Positions 53,585 through 62,374 of a DNA stretch of 64,000 nt are shown here, piece by piece. The notes below the pieces were generated by a model that was not told the DNA's origin, made no database searches, and was given only the letters and a program-made list of their open reading frames with translations. The stretch's first letter is position 1, and each line of letters begins with the position of its first letter. The DNA is from an uncultured Burkholderiales bacterium (lineage in GTDB: Bacteria; Pseudomonadota; Gammaproteobacteria; Burkholderiales; Burkholderiaceae_C): positions 1-64,000 of the forward strand of contig CAMFGY010000007.1 in the NCBI GenBank assembly GCA_945952065.1, in the 5' to 3' direction. Both the position numbers and the translations under genes were made by a program.

Positions 53585-54630
53585 CCTCGATGCAAATCAG
53601 CACTTCTCCTATTTCGACACCCGCAGTGACTGCGCTTGAAAGCTCGGCCTATGGCCCGGTGGAGGGCGCCCGCGAGATGCCTCGGCTGCTGAGCATCGTC
53701 TTGCCCGCGTTCAATGAGGCGCGCAATCTGGCCAGCTTGCTGCCTGAGCTGAGCGAGAAACTCGCCGATCAGGCGCAGCAGTTGGAATTGCTGGTGGTGG
53801 ACGACGGCAGCAGCGATGACACTGTCTTGGTGGTTCAGTCTTTGATGGCGCAGGGCTTGCCCGTGCGTTTGCTGCGCTTGTCGCGCAATTTCGGCAAGGA
53901 AGCGGCCTTGTGTGCTGGCTTGGATGCGGCCGACGGTGATGCGGTCATCATCATGGATTCCGATGGTCAGCACCCCATCAACACCGCTCTGCAGATGTTG
54001 GTGGATTGGCGCGCTGGCTTCGACGTGGTGTATGCGGTGCAAAAAGGGCGCAGCGAGTCCCAGTCTTTGGCGCGGCGCAGTTACACCAAGGTGTTTTACT
54101 GGTTGATGCGGCACGGCTCGCGCGTGGAAATGCCGCCCAATGCCGGTGACTTCCGCTTGCTCGATCGAAAAGTGGTGTTGGTGTTGAGGCGCTTGCCTGA
54201 GCGTGCGCGCTATATGAAGGGCTTGTTTGCGTGGGTCGGCTTCAAGGCCAAGGCCTTGGAGTATGTGCCGGATGCACGGCTGCATGGCGAGTCCACGTTT
54301 GGCTATATGCAGCTCATGTCCTTCGCCTTGGTCGGCCTGACTGCCTTTACCAAAATGCCGCTGCGCTTGGTGTCTTTGCTGGGTTTGGTGGTGTCGCTCG
54401 CGTCGGTGGCCTTTGGTTTTTGGATCGTGGTTGAGAAAGCGTTTTTCGGGCAGCCGGTCAGTGGCTTTACCACGCTGGCGGCCTCGATCACTTTCTTGGC
54501 CGGTGTGCAATTGCTGTGCTTGGGCATCATTGCGGAATACCTGGGCCGCGTCTTTGACGAGGTCAAACAAAGGCCTTTGTACGTCACTCAAGATCTCAGT
54601 CCCCCGCTGCAAGCCCCGGAGCAACAGTGA
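53581..54630 (+). CDS. GT2 family polyprenyl-phosphate glycosyltransferase (ArnC/GtrB-like)
   Basis: 349 residues. The GT-A domain begins LSIVLPAFNEARNLASLLPE, has VVDDGSSDDT and the DxD-type MDSDGQHP, and RNFGKEAALCAGLD. Two C-terminal membrane helices (LRLVSLLGLVVSLASVAFGF and LLCLGIIAEYLG) anchor it. Such enzymes put a sugar from UDP-sugar onto undecaprenyl phosphate on the cytoplasmic side. It would make the donor for the ArnT-like enzyme. It overlaps both neighbours by four bases. Confidence 0.9.
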   Translation: MTSMQISTSPISTPAVTALESSAYGPVEGAREMPRLLSIVLPAFNEARNLASLLPELSEKLADQAQQLELLVVDDGSSDDTVLVVQSLMAQGLPVRLLRLSRNFGKEAALCAGLDAADGDAVIIMDSDGQHPINTALQMLVDWRAGFDVVYAVQKGRSESQSLARRSYTKVFYWLMRHGSRVEMPPNAGDFRLLDRKVVLVLRRLPERARYMKGLFAWVGFKAKALEYVPDARLHGESTFGYMQLMSFALVGLTAFTKMPLRLVSLLGLVVSLASVAFGFWIVVEKAFFGQPVSGFTTLAASITFLAGVQLLCLGIIAEYLGRVFDEVKQRPLYVTQDLSPPLQAPEQQ

Positions 54631-55028
54631 ATTCCCTGGCGTGGTTTGGCTTGATTGGGGCGAGCGCTGCCGCCGTGCACATGGGCATGGTGTGGTGGCT
54701 GGTGGAACAGTTTCAAATGCCTGCTTTGCTCGCCAATGTCTTGGGCTTCTTGCTGGCGTTTTGCGTGAGCTTTGTAGGGCACCACAAGCTCAGTTTCGCT
54801 GCGCAACAGGCGCAGGTGCGCCAAGCACTGCCGCGGTTTGCAGCCGTTGCTTTGCTGGGCTTTGTCAGCAATGAGGCGTTGTACGCCCTGCTGCTTCGAG
54901 CCGGTTTGGAGTACCGATTGGCGCTGTTTTTGGTTTTGGTGGCTGTGGCCGGCATGACCTGGCTTTTGAGCCGGTTTTGGGCCTTTCGCGCTGACGGCCG
55001 CAAGGCTTCCCGTGGAGCATCGCTTTGA
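54627..55028 (+). CDS. GtrA-family membrane protein
   Basis: 133 residues, four membrane helices (SLAWFGLIGASAAAVHMGMV; LLANVLGFLLAFCVSFVGHH; LPRFAAVALLGFVSNEALYA; LALFLVLVAVAGMTWLLSRF). GtrA-type proteins are thought to flip or help present polyprenyl-phosphate sugars. The start is GTG at 54627 in the overlap GTGA with the GT2 gene. It fills the flippase-like slot taken by ArnE/ArnF in the arn operon. Function is from family only. Confidence 0.88.
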   Translation: MNSLAWFGLIGASAAAVHMGMVWWLVEQFQMPALLANVLGFLLAFCVSFVGHHKLSFAAQQAQVRQALPRFAAVALLGFVSNEALYALLLRAGLEYRLALFLVLVAVAGMTWLLSRFWAFRADGRKASRGASL

Positions 55029-55822
55029 AGCGCATTCAGATTTGCGCTGACGATTACGGCTTCGATGCCGGCGTCAGTTTGGGGATTTTGGAATGCATCG
55101 ATGCCGGGCGCATCAGCGCCACCAGTTGCATGGTCTTATCGCCCGACTGGCGAGAGTGGTCCGCCGCATTGCGCGATCGCGTGGGCATGGCCGACTATGG
55201 CCTGCATCTGGATTTGAATGAGTTTGCGCCTTACGCGCCGGGCCGCGATTTGAAAGCCTGGATTGCTGCGAGCTATTTGGGCCAGTTGCAAGCAGCCCAA
55301 GTCAGAACCTGGGTCGCGCAGCAGTTGGATGCTTTTGAGTCTTGCATGCAAATGGCCCCAGCCTATCTGGATGGCCACCAGCATCTGCATCAACTGCCCG
55401 CGGTGCGCGATGCCGTGCTTGACTCTTTGACCCAGCGTTATGGTCAGGCCTGTGCTTTGCGTTCCACTCGCAGCCGCAGTTGGCGTGGGCTCAAGGCGGC
55501 GGTGATCGCAGGTTTGGGCGAAGCGGCGCTGCGGCGGGGCGCACGACGAGCCGGCTTGCGCATGAATCAAGACTTTGCGGGGGTCTACGCATTTGGCCCG
55601 GAAACCGTCTTGTCGGAATTCATGGCGACTTGTCTGGCCAGTTTGCCAGACTCAGGTTTGCTCATGATTCATCCTGGCCAAGCTGGCTTGGGCGAGCGGC
55701 CCGATGCCATACGGGCAGCGCGCGTGCGGGAGCGGGCCTTTTGGCTGAGCACGGAGGCCGGCGAACTGCTGGCCGTGCACGGCGTGCAATTGGGCATGAG
55801 CGAGGACTGGCCGCCGGCTTGA
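55025..55822 (+). CDS. ChbG/HpnK/YdjC-family carbohydrate deacetylase (NaxD-like)
   Basis: 265 residues. Metal and catalytic residues are in CADDYGFDAGVS (Asp-Asp at 9-10), YGLHLDLNE, DGHQHLHQLP and LLMIHPGQ. The family deacetylates N-acetylated sugars or related substrates; in Francisella NaxD removes acetyl from undecaprenyl-phosphate-GalNAc for lipid A. The start is TTG at 55025, overlapping the GtrA stop (TTGA). Being coupled to ArnT-, GT2- and GtrA-type genes, it most likely deacetylates the lipid-linked sugar. Substrate unproven. Confidence 0.86.
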   Translation: MKRIQICADDYGFDAGVSLGILECIDAGRISATSCMVLSPDWREWSAALRDRVGMADYGLHLDLNEFAPYAPGRDLKAWIAASYLGQLQAAQVRTWVAQQLDAFESCMQMAPAYLDGHQHLHQLPAVRDAVLDSLTQRYGQACALRSTRSRSWRGLKAAVIAGLGEAALRRGARRAGLRMNQDFAGVYAFGPETVLSEFMATCLASLPDSGLLMIHPGQAGLGERPDAIRAARVRERAFWLSTEAGELLAVHGVQLGMSEDWPPA

Positions 55823-55869
55823 CCCGCTGAATTGCGCCCTTCAGGCAATGCGACTTCGGCGCTGGCTGT

Positions 55870-56574
55870 TCAGCCGCCCCGCTTGGCGCGCGCGCGTGCC
55901 AGTGCCGCTTCAATGACCGCACGTTTGCGGTCCAATTCCTGCGGATCAGTGATTTTGGACGCTTCTTCCAGATGCGCCAGTTTGGCCTCGGCCTTGGCTT
56001 GCAAGCGAAGCTCGTTTTCGTGCGCTTCTCGGCTGAGCTTGAGTTTGTGGAACTGGTAGCGATCACGGGCCTGAGCGGCTTGCGCAGGGCTCCAGGCCGC
56101 CCAAGCGCTCAGCGTGGGCTGCAACTCCACCATGGCAATGCAGTCCACCGGGCAGGCCGGCACGCAAAGCTCGCAGCCGGTGCATTGCGCGTTGACGACC
56201 CAATGCATTTGCTTGGGTGCGCCCACGATGCAGTCCACCGGGCAGGCTTTGATGCACAGCGTGCAGCCGATGCACCAGCTCTCATCAATCACCGCCAGCT
56301 TGAGGGGGCCTTCCTGGCCATGTGCTTCGCTCAAAGGCAGGGCAGGGCGGCCAGTCAAAGCGGCGAGTCTTTCGATGCCCTCGGCTCCCCCCGGAGGGCA
56401 TTGATTGATGCCGGCCTCTTGCTGAGCCACGGCTTGCGCATAGCTGTGGCAGTCCGGGTAGCCGCAGCGGGTGCACTGCGTTTGCGGCAAGGCGGCATCG
56501 ATCTGCTCGATCAAGGCCTGCAGTGTCACGACGGGGATTGGCTGAGGCGCGTCCGCGGCTTTGTTTTGCTTCAA
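55870..56574 (-). CDS. RnfB-like soluble ferredoxin protein
   Basis: 234 residues. An N-terminal Fe-S domain [20 protein letters not shown] with later CPPGG is followed by two 4Fe-4S clusters ([30 protein letters not shown]) and a charged coiled-coil tail ([20 protein letters not shown]). These are RnfB modules, but the N-terminal membrane helix of Rnf complex RnfB is absent and no other rnf gene is present. It is probably a free electron carrier. The start is TTG at 56574, or a GTG at 56529. It lies 16 bases downstream of phaZ. Confidence 0.88.
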   Translation of the reverse strand: MKQNKAADAPQPIPVVTLQALIEQIDAALPQTQCTRCGYPDCHSYAQAVAQQEAGINQCPPGGAEGIERLAALTGRPALPLSEAHGQEGPLKLAVIDESWCIGCTLCIKACPVDCIVGAPKQMHWVVNAQCTGCELCVPACPVDCIAMVELQPTLSAWAAWSPAQAAQARDRYQFHKLKLSREAHENELRLQAKAEAKLAHLEEASKITDPQELDRKRAVIEAALARARAKRGG

Positions 56575-56590
56575 TCCGATCTACCCAAGG

Positions 56591-57919
56591 TCAGGCTTGC
56601 TCTCGCCGCACGCTCTTCGTAGCAGTGCTGCGGTTCTTGCTGGCAGACTTGGCTTTGGCGGGCGTGCTCAGGGCATTGGGGCGGTCGTACTGGGCAATGA
56701 ATTTTTGCACTTCAGGGTAAACCTTTTCGCGCCAACGGCGGCCAGAGAAGATGCCGTAGTGTCCGGCACCAATGGCGTCATAGTGAAACTGGTGTTCGCT
56801 GGATATTCCAGAGCAGAGTTCATGGGCAGCGCGGGTCTGGCCGGCCCCTGAGATGTCGTCAAGTTCACCTTCAACCGTCAAGAGGGCGGTGCTGGTGATG
56901 TCTTGGGGGCGGACCAACTGCCCATTCACCCGCCAAGTGCCGTTGACCAGCGCAAAGTCCTGGAACACGGTTTTGATGGTGTCGAGGTAGTACTCGGCGG
57001 GCATGTCCAGCACAGCGTTGTATTCATCGTAGAACTGACGGTGCGCGTCTGCGCCATCGTCGTCCCCACGCACCAAGTCCAGGAAGTAGTCGTAGTGCGA
57101 GCTCAGATGGCGATCTGGGTTCATGGCCACAAAACCGGTGTGCTGCAAAAAGCCGGGGTATACCGCGCGTGATGCGCCTGGGAAATTGGTGGGCACGCGG
57201 TAGATCACATTGGCTTCAAACCAATTGAAGCTGCGATTCATGGCCAGATTGTTGACGGCCGTGGGGCTCTTGCGAGCGTCGATGGGGCCGCCCATCATGG
57301 TCATGGAGCGCGGTGTTGGCTCGCCATTGGAGGCCATCAATGAGATCGCGGCCAGCACCGGCACCGTGGGCTGACACACCGAAATCACATGGCAATCCGC
57401 ACCGATCAGGCGGATGAACTCCTGCACATAGGCGATGTAGTCGTCCAGGTGGAAGGGGCCTTCTTCCAGCGGCACCATGCGGGCATCGGTCCAGTCCGTG
57501 ATGTAGACCTTGTGATCTTTGAGCAGTTGCCGCACGGTGTCGCGCAGCAAAGTGCTGTGATGTCCGGACAAGGGGGCGACCACCAAGACCGTGGGCTGAT
57601 CCTTCATTTTGGACAGCACTTTCACGTCATCGGTGTAGCGCTTGAAACGCAACAAGCGGCAAAACGGCTTGCTCAGAGGCACGAGTTCTTGCACCGCCAC
57701 GTCCACCCCATCGACCTCAACGCTGCGAATGCCGAACTCAGGCTTTTCGTAGTCTTTGGCCAAGCGATGCATCAGATCCAAACCGGCTGAAACGCGCTGC
57801 GCCATGGGCGAATGTGCGAACGGGGACAGTGGGTGGCTGTAGAGCTTGGCCGACGCACTCGCGAATTCCGCGAAAGGACTCATCAGTGCGCGCTGAGTTT
57901 CAAACAATTGGTACAGCAT
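56591..57919 (-). CDS. phaZ: Intracellular polyhydroxyalkanoate depolymerase
   Basis: 442 residues. The nucleophile is Cys182 in the lipase-box-like SVCQPTVPVL, as in the intracellular PhaZ of Ralstonia (Cys183), not a Ser. The start MLYQLFETQRALMSPFAEF and the blocks VLVVAPLSGHHSTLLRDTV and DWTDARMVP are typical. It breaks stored PHB granules into hydroxybutyrate units. The cell is therefore likely to make PHA. The soluble RnfB-like gene follows on the same strand, which may suggest redox coupling. Confidence 0.93.
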   Translation of the reverse strand: MLYQLFETQRALMSPFAEFASASAKLYSHPLSPFAHSPMAQRVSAGLDLMHRLAKDYEKPEFGIRSVEVDGVDVAVQELVPLSKPFCRLLRFKRYTDDVKVLSKMKDQPTVLVVAPLSGHHSTLLRDTVRQLLKDHKVYITDWTDARMVPLEEGPFHLDDYIAYVQEFIRLIGADCHVISVCQPTVPVLAAISLMASNGEPTPRSMTMMGGPIDARKSPTAVNNLAMNRSFNWFEANVIYRVPTNFPGASRAVYPGFLQHTGFVAMNPDRHLSSHYDYFLDLVRGDDDGADAHRQFYDEYNAVLDMPAEYYLDTIKTVFQDFALVNGTWRVNGQLVRPQDITSTALLTVEGELDDISGAGQTRAAHELCSGISSEHQFHYDAIGAGHYGIFSGRRWREKVYPEVQKFIAQYDRPNALSTPAKAKSASKNRSTATKSVRREQA

Positions 57920-58148
57920 GGTGGTCTGTCCTTGGCTTGCGAGAAGAGTGCGGGCGTTTGACCCGCAAGTCGGTCACAGGGGCGAATCTGCCTGAATTGT
58001 GCGTTGCAGCATTTTACGAGGCTCGCCGCCTGTGCATGCTTCGCAAAACCCCAATAAGGGCGATTTATTGCTTGCTTTATGGCGCGCGTGTATTCGCCAG
58101 ACCCCGCCTCGCCCGCGTGGGCCAGTTCGCGGGGTTGGCTGGGCGAAC

Positions 58149-59357
58149 TCAGGCGGCCTCTTTGATGACCGCAGCCATTGCGCGGGCGACTGCCGGAAGG
58201 TTTTGCTCGTTCAAAGCGGCCACGCAGATTCGGCCGGAATCAACACCGTAAATGCCGAACTCGCTGCGCAGTCTCTGCATTTGAGCGGCAGACAGCCCGG
58301 AGTAGCTAAACATGCCTTTTTGGCGCGTCACAAAACTCAGGTCTTGTTGCACACCCGCCTCTTGCAGTGCTTGCACCAAGGCTTGGCGCATGGCTCGAAT
58401 GCGCAGACGCATGCCCGCCAATTCTTCCTCCCAGAGCGCACGCAACGCCGGGGTGGACAAGACCGTGGCCACCACCTGCGCGCCATGCGTGGGCGGGTTG
58501 GAATAGTTGGTGCGAATCACAATCTTGAGTTGGCTCAGCACCCGGGCGGCTTCTTCGGCAGAAGCGCACACCACGCTCAAGGCGCCCACCCGCTCGCCGT
58601 ACAGCGAAAAGCTCTTGGAAAAACTGGTCGAGACAAAGAAGTCCAGGCCGGCGGCCAGGAATTGTTGAATCACGGCGCCGTCTTCTTGAATGCCTTCACC
58701 AAAGCCTTGGTAGGCCATGTCCAAGAAGGCAACCAAGCCGCGCGCCTTGACCACTTCAACAACTTGTGCCCATTGCTCGGGGCTCAGGTCGTAGCCCGTG
58801 GGGTTGTGGCAGCAGGCGTGCAACACCACCACGGTGCCTTCGGCCGCCGCATTCAGGGCCGCCAGCATGGCGTCAAAGGCGATGCCCAGATTCGCGGCAT
58901 CGAAATAGGGGTAGGTGGCGACTTCAAAGCCAGCATTGCTGAACAGGGCGCGGTGGTTCTCCCAGCTGGGGTCGGAGATCAGGACCTTGGCGCTGGGCTT
59001 GAGGCGCTTCAAAAAGTCCGCGCCAATTTTCAAGCCGCCGGTGCCACCAATCGCTTGCACCGTGGCGACGCGTTTGGCCTGCACCACGGCGCTGTCAGCG
59101 CCAAAAACCAGGCCCTGGACGGCCTTGTCATAGGCGGCAATGCCGTCGATGGGCAGATAGCCTCGGGCCTTGGGGGCCGCCAGCATTGCGCTTTCAGCCT
59201 CGGCCACGCATTTCAACAAGGGCAGCTTGCCCGCAGCATCGAAATACACGCCCACGCCCAAATTCACTTTGGCGGGGTTGGGATCGGCATTGAATTGTTC
59301 ATTGAGACCCAGAATCGGATCGCGGGGGGCCATTTCGACGGCGGAAAACAAAGACAT
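58149..59357 (-). CDS. Aromatic/aspartate aminotransferase (class I PLP)
   Basis: 402 residues. Class Ib-like enzyme of the TyrB/AspC group: PLP Lys in STSFSKSFSLYGERVG, Asp in AFLDMAYQGFGEG, and CCHNPTGYDLS. It can transaminate aspartate, glutamate and aromatic amino acids. The start at MSLFSAV matches family starts; a longer ATG at 59411 is not needed. It is divergent from uvrB, a neighbourhood conserved in betaproteobacteria. TyrB and AspC cannot be told apart here. Confidence 0.92.
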   Translation of the reverse strand: MSLFSAVEMAPRDPILGLNEQFNADPNPAKVNLGVGVYFDAAGKLPLLKCVAEAESAMLAAPKARGYLPIDGIAAYDKAVQGLVFGADSAVVQAKRVATVQAIGGTGGLKIGADFLKRLKPSAKVLISDPSWENHRALFSNAGFEVATYPYFDAANLGIAFDAMLAALNAAAEGTVVVLHACCHNPTGYDLSPEQWAQVVEVVKARGLVAFLDMAYQGFGEGIQEDGAVIQQFLAAGLDFFVSTSFSKSFSLYGERVGALSVVCASAEEAARVLSQLKIVIRTNYSNPPTHGAQVVATVLSTPALRALWEEELAGMRLRIRAMRQALVQALQEAGVQQDLSFVTRQKGMFSYSGLSAAQMQRLRSEFGIYGVDSGRICVAALNEQNLPAVARAMAAVIKEAA

Positions 59358-59494
59358 GGACGGCTTTCCTGACAGAACGGTGTCAACAAGTGTGGGCGAG
59401 AGCAAAGGCATGAAGCCCTGGACTGCGCTAACCTGTCGGGTTGCGCAGACCGCGGATTCTAGGCGGCGACGCGCGTTGAACCCGGGATGACCCT

Positions 59495-61591
59495 ATGCAA
59501 GATTCGACCGCCCTCATAGACAACAACGATCAAGCTGGCGAGGCGCCGAAGGGTGAGTTCGTGACTTTCGAAGGTTCGCCGTATCAGCTGTTCCAGCCTT
59601 TCCCTCCCGCCGGGGATCAGCCCGATGCGATCGAGAAATTGGTCGAAGGGGTGAATGACGGATTGAGCTTTCAAACCCTGCTGGGTGTGACGGGTTCGGG
59701 CAAGACCTTCACCATGGCCAATGTCATCGCCCGTTTGGGTCGGCCGGCCATCATCTTTGCGCCCAACAAGACTTTGGCGGCTCAGCTCTATTCAGAGTTC
59801 CGGGACTTTTTTCCGAACAATGCGGTGGAGTATTTCGTCAGCTACTACGACTACTACCAGCCCGAAGCCTATGTGCCGCAGCGTGATCTGTTCATTGAGA
59901 AAGACAGCGCCATCAACGAGCACATCGAGCAATTGCGCTTGTCGGCCACCAAGAGCTTGATGGAGCGTCGCGATGTGGTGATCGTGGCCTCCGTATCGGC
60001 GATTTACGGCATTGGCAACCCGGCGGACTATCACCAGATGGTGATGACGCTGCGCACAGGCGACAAGATGGGGCAGCGCGATGTGATCGCCCAGCTGATT
60101 CGCATGCAATACACCCGCAACGAGCTCGAATTCAGCCGTGGCGCCTTCCGCGTGCGAGGCGACACCATCGATGTGTTCCCGGCCGAGCACTCGGAGCTGG
60201 CATTGCGCATCGAGCTGTTCGACGACGAAGTCGAAACGCTGCAGCTCTTTGACCCGCTGACCGGCAAGATCCGTCAAAAGATCCCGCGCTTCACGGTCTA
60301 CCCCAGCAGCCATTACGTCACGCCGCGCGAGCGGGTGCTGGCGGCCATGGAAACCATCAAGCAAGAGTTGCGCGAGCGCCTCGGCCAGTTTGTGCAAGAC
60401 GGCAAATTGGTGGAGGCGCAGCGGCTGGAGCAGCGCACCCGCTTTGATCTTGAAATGCTACAGGAGGTGGGGCATTGCAAGGGCATCGAGAACTACACGC
60501 GTCATATTTCCGGGGCTCAGCCCGGCGAGGCGCCCCCAACCTTGGTGGACTATTTGGCCAAAGACGCGCTGATGTTTTTGGATGAAAGCCATGTGCTGAT
60601 CGGCCAGTTCGGCGGCATGTACAACGGCGACCGGGCGCGCAAGACCACCTTGGTGGAATATGGCTTCCGTCTGCCTTCGGCCTTGGACAATCGCCCACTC
60701 AAGTTCGATGAGTTCGAGCGCAAGATGCGACAAGCGGTGTTTGTGTCGGCCACGCCGGGCAATTACGAGCAAGAAAACTCGGGCCAGATCGTGGAGCAGG
60801 TGGTGCGCCCAACCGGTTTGGTCGATCCGGTCGTGGTGGTGCGTCCGGCGACGCATCAAGTGGACGATGTGTTGCAGGAGATTCGCGAACGTATCGAATT
60901 GAATGAGCGCGTCTTGATCACCACTTTGACCAAGCGCATGGCCGAGCAGCTGACCGACTATTTAAGTGACAACGGCGTCAAGGTGCGTTATCTCCACTCG
61001 GATGTGGACACGGTGGAGCGGGTCGAAATCTTGCGAGATTTGCGCTTGGGGACTTTCGATGTCTTGGTGGGCATCAACCTGCTGCGAGAAGGCCTGGACA
61101 TCCCCGAGGTGTCCTTGGTTGCCATCTTGGATGCAGACAAAGAGGGCTTCTTGCGTTCGGAACGCAGTTTGATCCAAACCATTGGCCGCGCTGCTCGCAA
61201 TCTGCGTGGCACCGCAATTTTGTATGCCGATCGCATCACCGACTCGATGAAGAAGGCCATAGGCGAGACCGAACGGCGTCGCAGCAAGCAGTTGGCCTTC
61301 AATGAATTGCATGGCATCACGCCGCGGGCCTTGAACAAGCGCATCAAGGACTTGATTGACGGGGTGTACTCCGAAAAGAGCGGTCGTGACGACCAAAAGC
61401 TCTTGCAAGTGGCCGAGGTGGAGCAGATGTCCGAGAAAGACCTCAGCAAACGCATGGCCTTGCTGGAAAAGCAAATGCTCGAACATGCCCGCAATCTCGA
61501 GTTCGAAAAGGCCGCGCGAGTGCGCGATCAGCTGGCGCAATTGCGCGAACAAGCCTTTGGCGCAGTGGTGCACGACCCGATCTCAGGCTAG
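59495..61591 (+). CDS. uvrB: UvrABC excision nuclease subunit B
   Basis: 698 residues. Helicase motif I is [14 protein letters not shown], the beta-hairpin [12 protein letters not shown] inserts between DNA strands, motif II is MFLDESHV and motif [11 protein letters not shown]. The C-terminal UVR domain ([20 protein letters not shown]) binds UvrC. It verifies DNA damage after UvrA loading. It starts at ATG 59495. It lies before iscR. A CTGT-N8-GCAG sequence upstream is only a partial LexA match. Confidence 0.97.
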   Translation: MQDSTALIDNNDQAGEAPKGEFVTFEGSPYQLFQPFPPAGDQPDAIEKLVEGVNDGLSFQTLLGVTGSGKTFTMANVIARLGRPAIIFAPNKTLAAQLYSEFRDFFPNNAVEYFVSYYDYYQPEAYVPQRDLFIEKDSAINEHIEQLRLSATKSLMERRDVVIVASVSAIYGIGNPADYHQMVMTLRTGDKMGQRDVIAQLIRMQYTRNELEFSRGAFRVRGDTIDVFPAEHSELALRIELFDDEVETLQLFDPLTGKIRQKIPRFTVYPSSHYVTPRERVLAAMETIKQELRERLGQFVQDGKLVEAQRLEQRTRFDLEMLQEVGHCKGIENYTRHISGAQPGEAPPTLVDYLAKDALMFLDESHVLIGQFGGMYNGDRARKTTLVEYGFRLPSALDNRPLKFDEFERKMRQAVFVSATPGNYEQENSGQIVEQVVRPTGLVDPVVVVRPATHQVDDVLQEIRERIELNERVLITTLTKRMAEQLTDYLSDNGVKVRYLHSDVDTVERVEILRDLRLGTFDVLVGINLLREGLDIPEVSLVAILDADKEGFLRSERSLIQTIGRAARNLRGTAILYADRITDSMKKAIGETERRRSKQLAFNELHGITPRALNKRIKDLIDGVYSEKSGRDDQKLLQVAEVEQMSEKDLSKRMALLEKQMLEHARNLEFEKAARVRDQLAQLREQAFGAVVHDPISG

Positions 61592-61614
61592 TCCGGCCCG
61601 GCTTTTGGGTGCGC

Positions 61615-61630
61615 GCCAAGCAAGCTTGGC
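61615..61630 (+). terminator. Hairpin after uvrB
   Basis: GCCAAGC-AA-GCTTGGC is a perfect seven-base dyad, 23 bases after the uvrB stop and six bases before the IscR-like site. No T-run follows. It may be a weak stop for uvrB, or part of the isc promoter region. Confidence 0.35.
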
Positions 61631-61635
61631 AGTAA

Positions 61636-61653
61636 TTGAGTAAAATGGTCGGA
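61636..61653 (+). promoter_or_regulatory. IscR type 1 binding site
   Basis: TTGAGTAAAATGGTCGGA agrees with 15 of 18 positions of the type 1 consensus YYGACTRWWWYAGTCRRS. It lies about 145 bases before iscR. Holo-IscR would bind here to shut down isc expression when Fe-S clusters are plentiful, as in E. coli. The match was counted by eye. Confidence 0.75.
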
Positions 61654-61656
61654 ATT

Positions 61657-61727
61657 GATCCAGGGTAAACCCGCTCGCGATGTTCAGGTCGCGAACGAGC
61701 CTGGGTCCGGCGCAAGTGCATTGCGCC
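61657..61727 (+). promoter_or_regulatory. Structured leader of the isc operon
   Basis: The leader has two stems. The first pairs GATCCAG (61657-61663) with CTGGGTC (61701-61707), and GCTCG (61673-61677) with CGAGC (61696-61700) inside it. The second is a perfect seven-base hairpin, GGCGCAA-GTGCA-TTGCGCC (61709-61727). No T-run follows. It could control mRNA stability, or bind an RNA or protein. Only the base pairing is seen. Confidence 0.5.
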
Positions 61728-61795
61728 TTGAGCCTCAGAACGATAGACCTGTTTTTGCTCGGTCAATCGGTCGTTCAGACCACAAGGAGAGATAA

Positions 61796-62329
61796 ATGCG
61801 ACTCACCACCAAGGGCCGTTTTGCTGTCACTGCGATGATTGATTTGGCCCTGCGCGAAAACGGTGGGCCGGTGGCCTTGGCCGCCATCAGCCAGCGCCAG
61901 CAGATCTCACTGTCTTATTTGGAACAGTTGTTCGGCAAGCTGCGCCGCCACGAGTTGGTTGAAAGCACGCGTGGGCCGGGCGGCGGTTATTCCCTGGGCC
62001 GCAAATCCAGCGAAATCACCGTGGCCGACATCATTGTGGCGGTTGATGAGCCCATCGACGCGACCGGATGTGGCGGCCATGAAAACTGCATGGGCGAGAA
62101 CACGGGGCGCTGCATCACCCATGAACTGTGGACCAGTCTGAACGCCAAGATGATTGAGTATCTGGACTCGGTGTCTTTGCGCAAACTGGTGGAAGACCAA
62201 GTCGCCAAAGGCGTGACCATTGAGGAGTCGCCCATGAAGCGCGCCATTTCTTCGACCCCGGTGGTGAAGCCCATTCGTATCACGGCGCCGAACTCGGTCT
62301 TTGCCCTCGGCAATGCCTTCACCAAGTAA
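61796..62329 (+). CDS. iscR: Fe-S cluster-sensing transcriptional regulator IscR
   Basis: 177 residues. The Rrf2 winged-helix domain starts MRLTTKGRFAVTAMIDLAL, with the recognition helix LSYLEQLFGKLRRHELV and wing GPGGGYSL. The cluster ligands are Cys92, Cys98 and Cys106, with His109. The spacing C-x5-C-x7-C-x2-H has two more residues than E. coli (C-x5-C-x5-C-x2-H). It represses the isc operon when holding a [2Fe-2S] cluster, and the IscR-like site upstream fits. iscS follows 45 bases later. The C-terminal tail past residue 145 is extended. Confidence 0.95.
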   Translation: MRLTTKGRFAVTAMIDLALRENGGPVALAAISQRQQISLSYLEQLFGKLRRHELVESTRGPGGGYSLGRKSSEITVADIIVAVDEPIDATGCGGHENCMGENTGRCITHELWTSLNAKMIEYLDSVSLRKLVEDQVAKGVTIEESPMKRAISSTPVVKPIRITAPNSVFALGNAFTK

Positions 62330-62374
62330 ACACCCTTCAAACGCTAACAAGCCAAGCAAGAAGCCCAGCCAAAC

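Noticed and set aside
58101-58135. Inverted repeat ACCCCGC/GCGGGGT after the aminotransferase gene
   Set aside because: It can fold with an inner GCCC/GGGC stem but has no T-run and large internal loops. Not called as a terminator.
59433-59448. Possible LexA box upstream of uvrB
   Set aside because: CTGT-N8-GCAG has one mismatch to CTGT-N8-ACAG and lacks the usual AT-rich centre. A genome-wide LexA scan would be needed.
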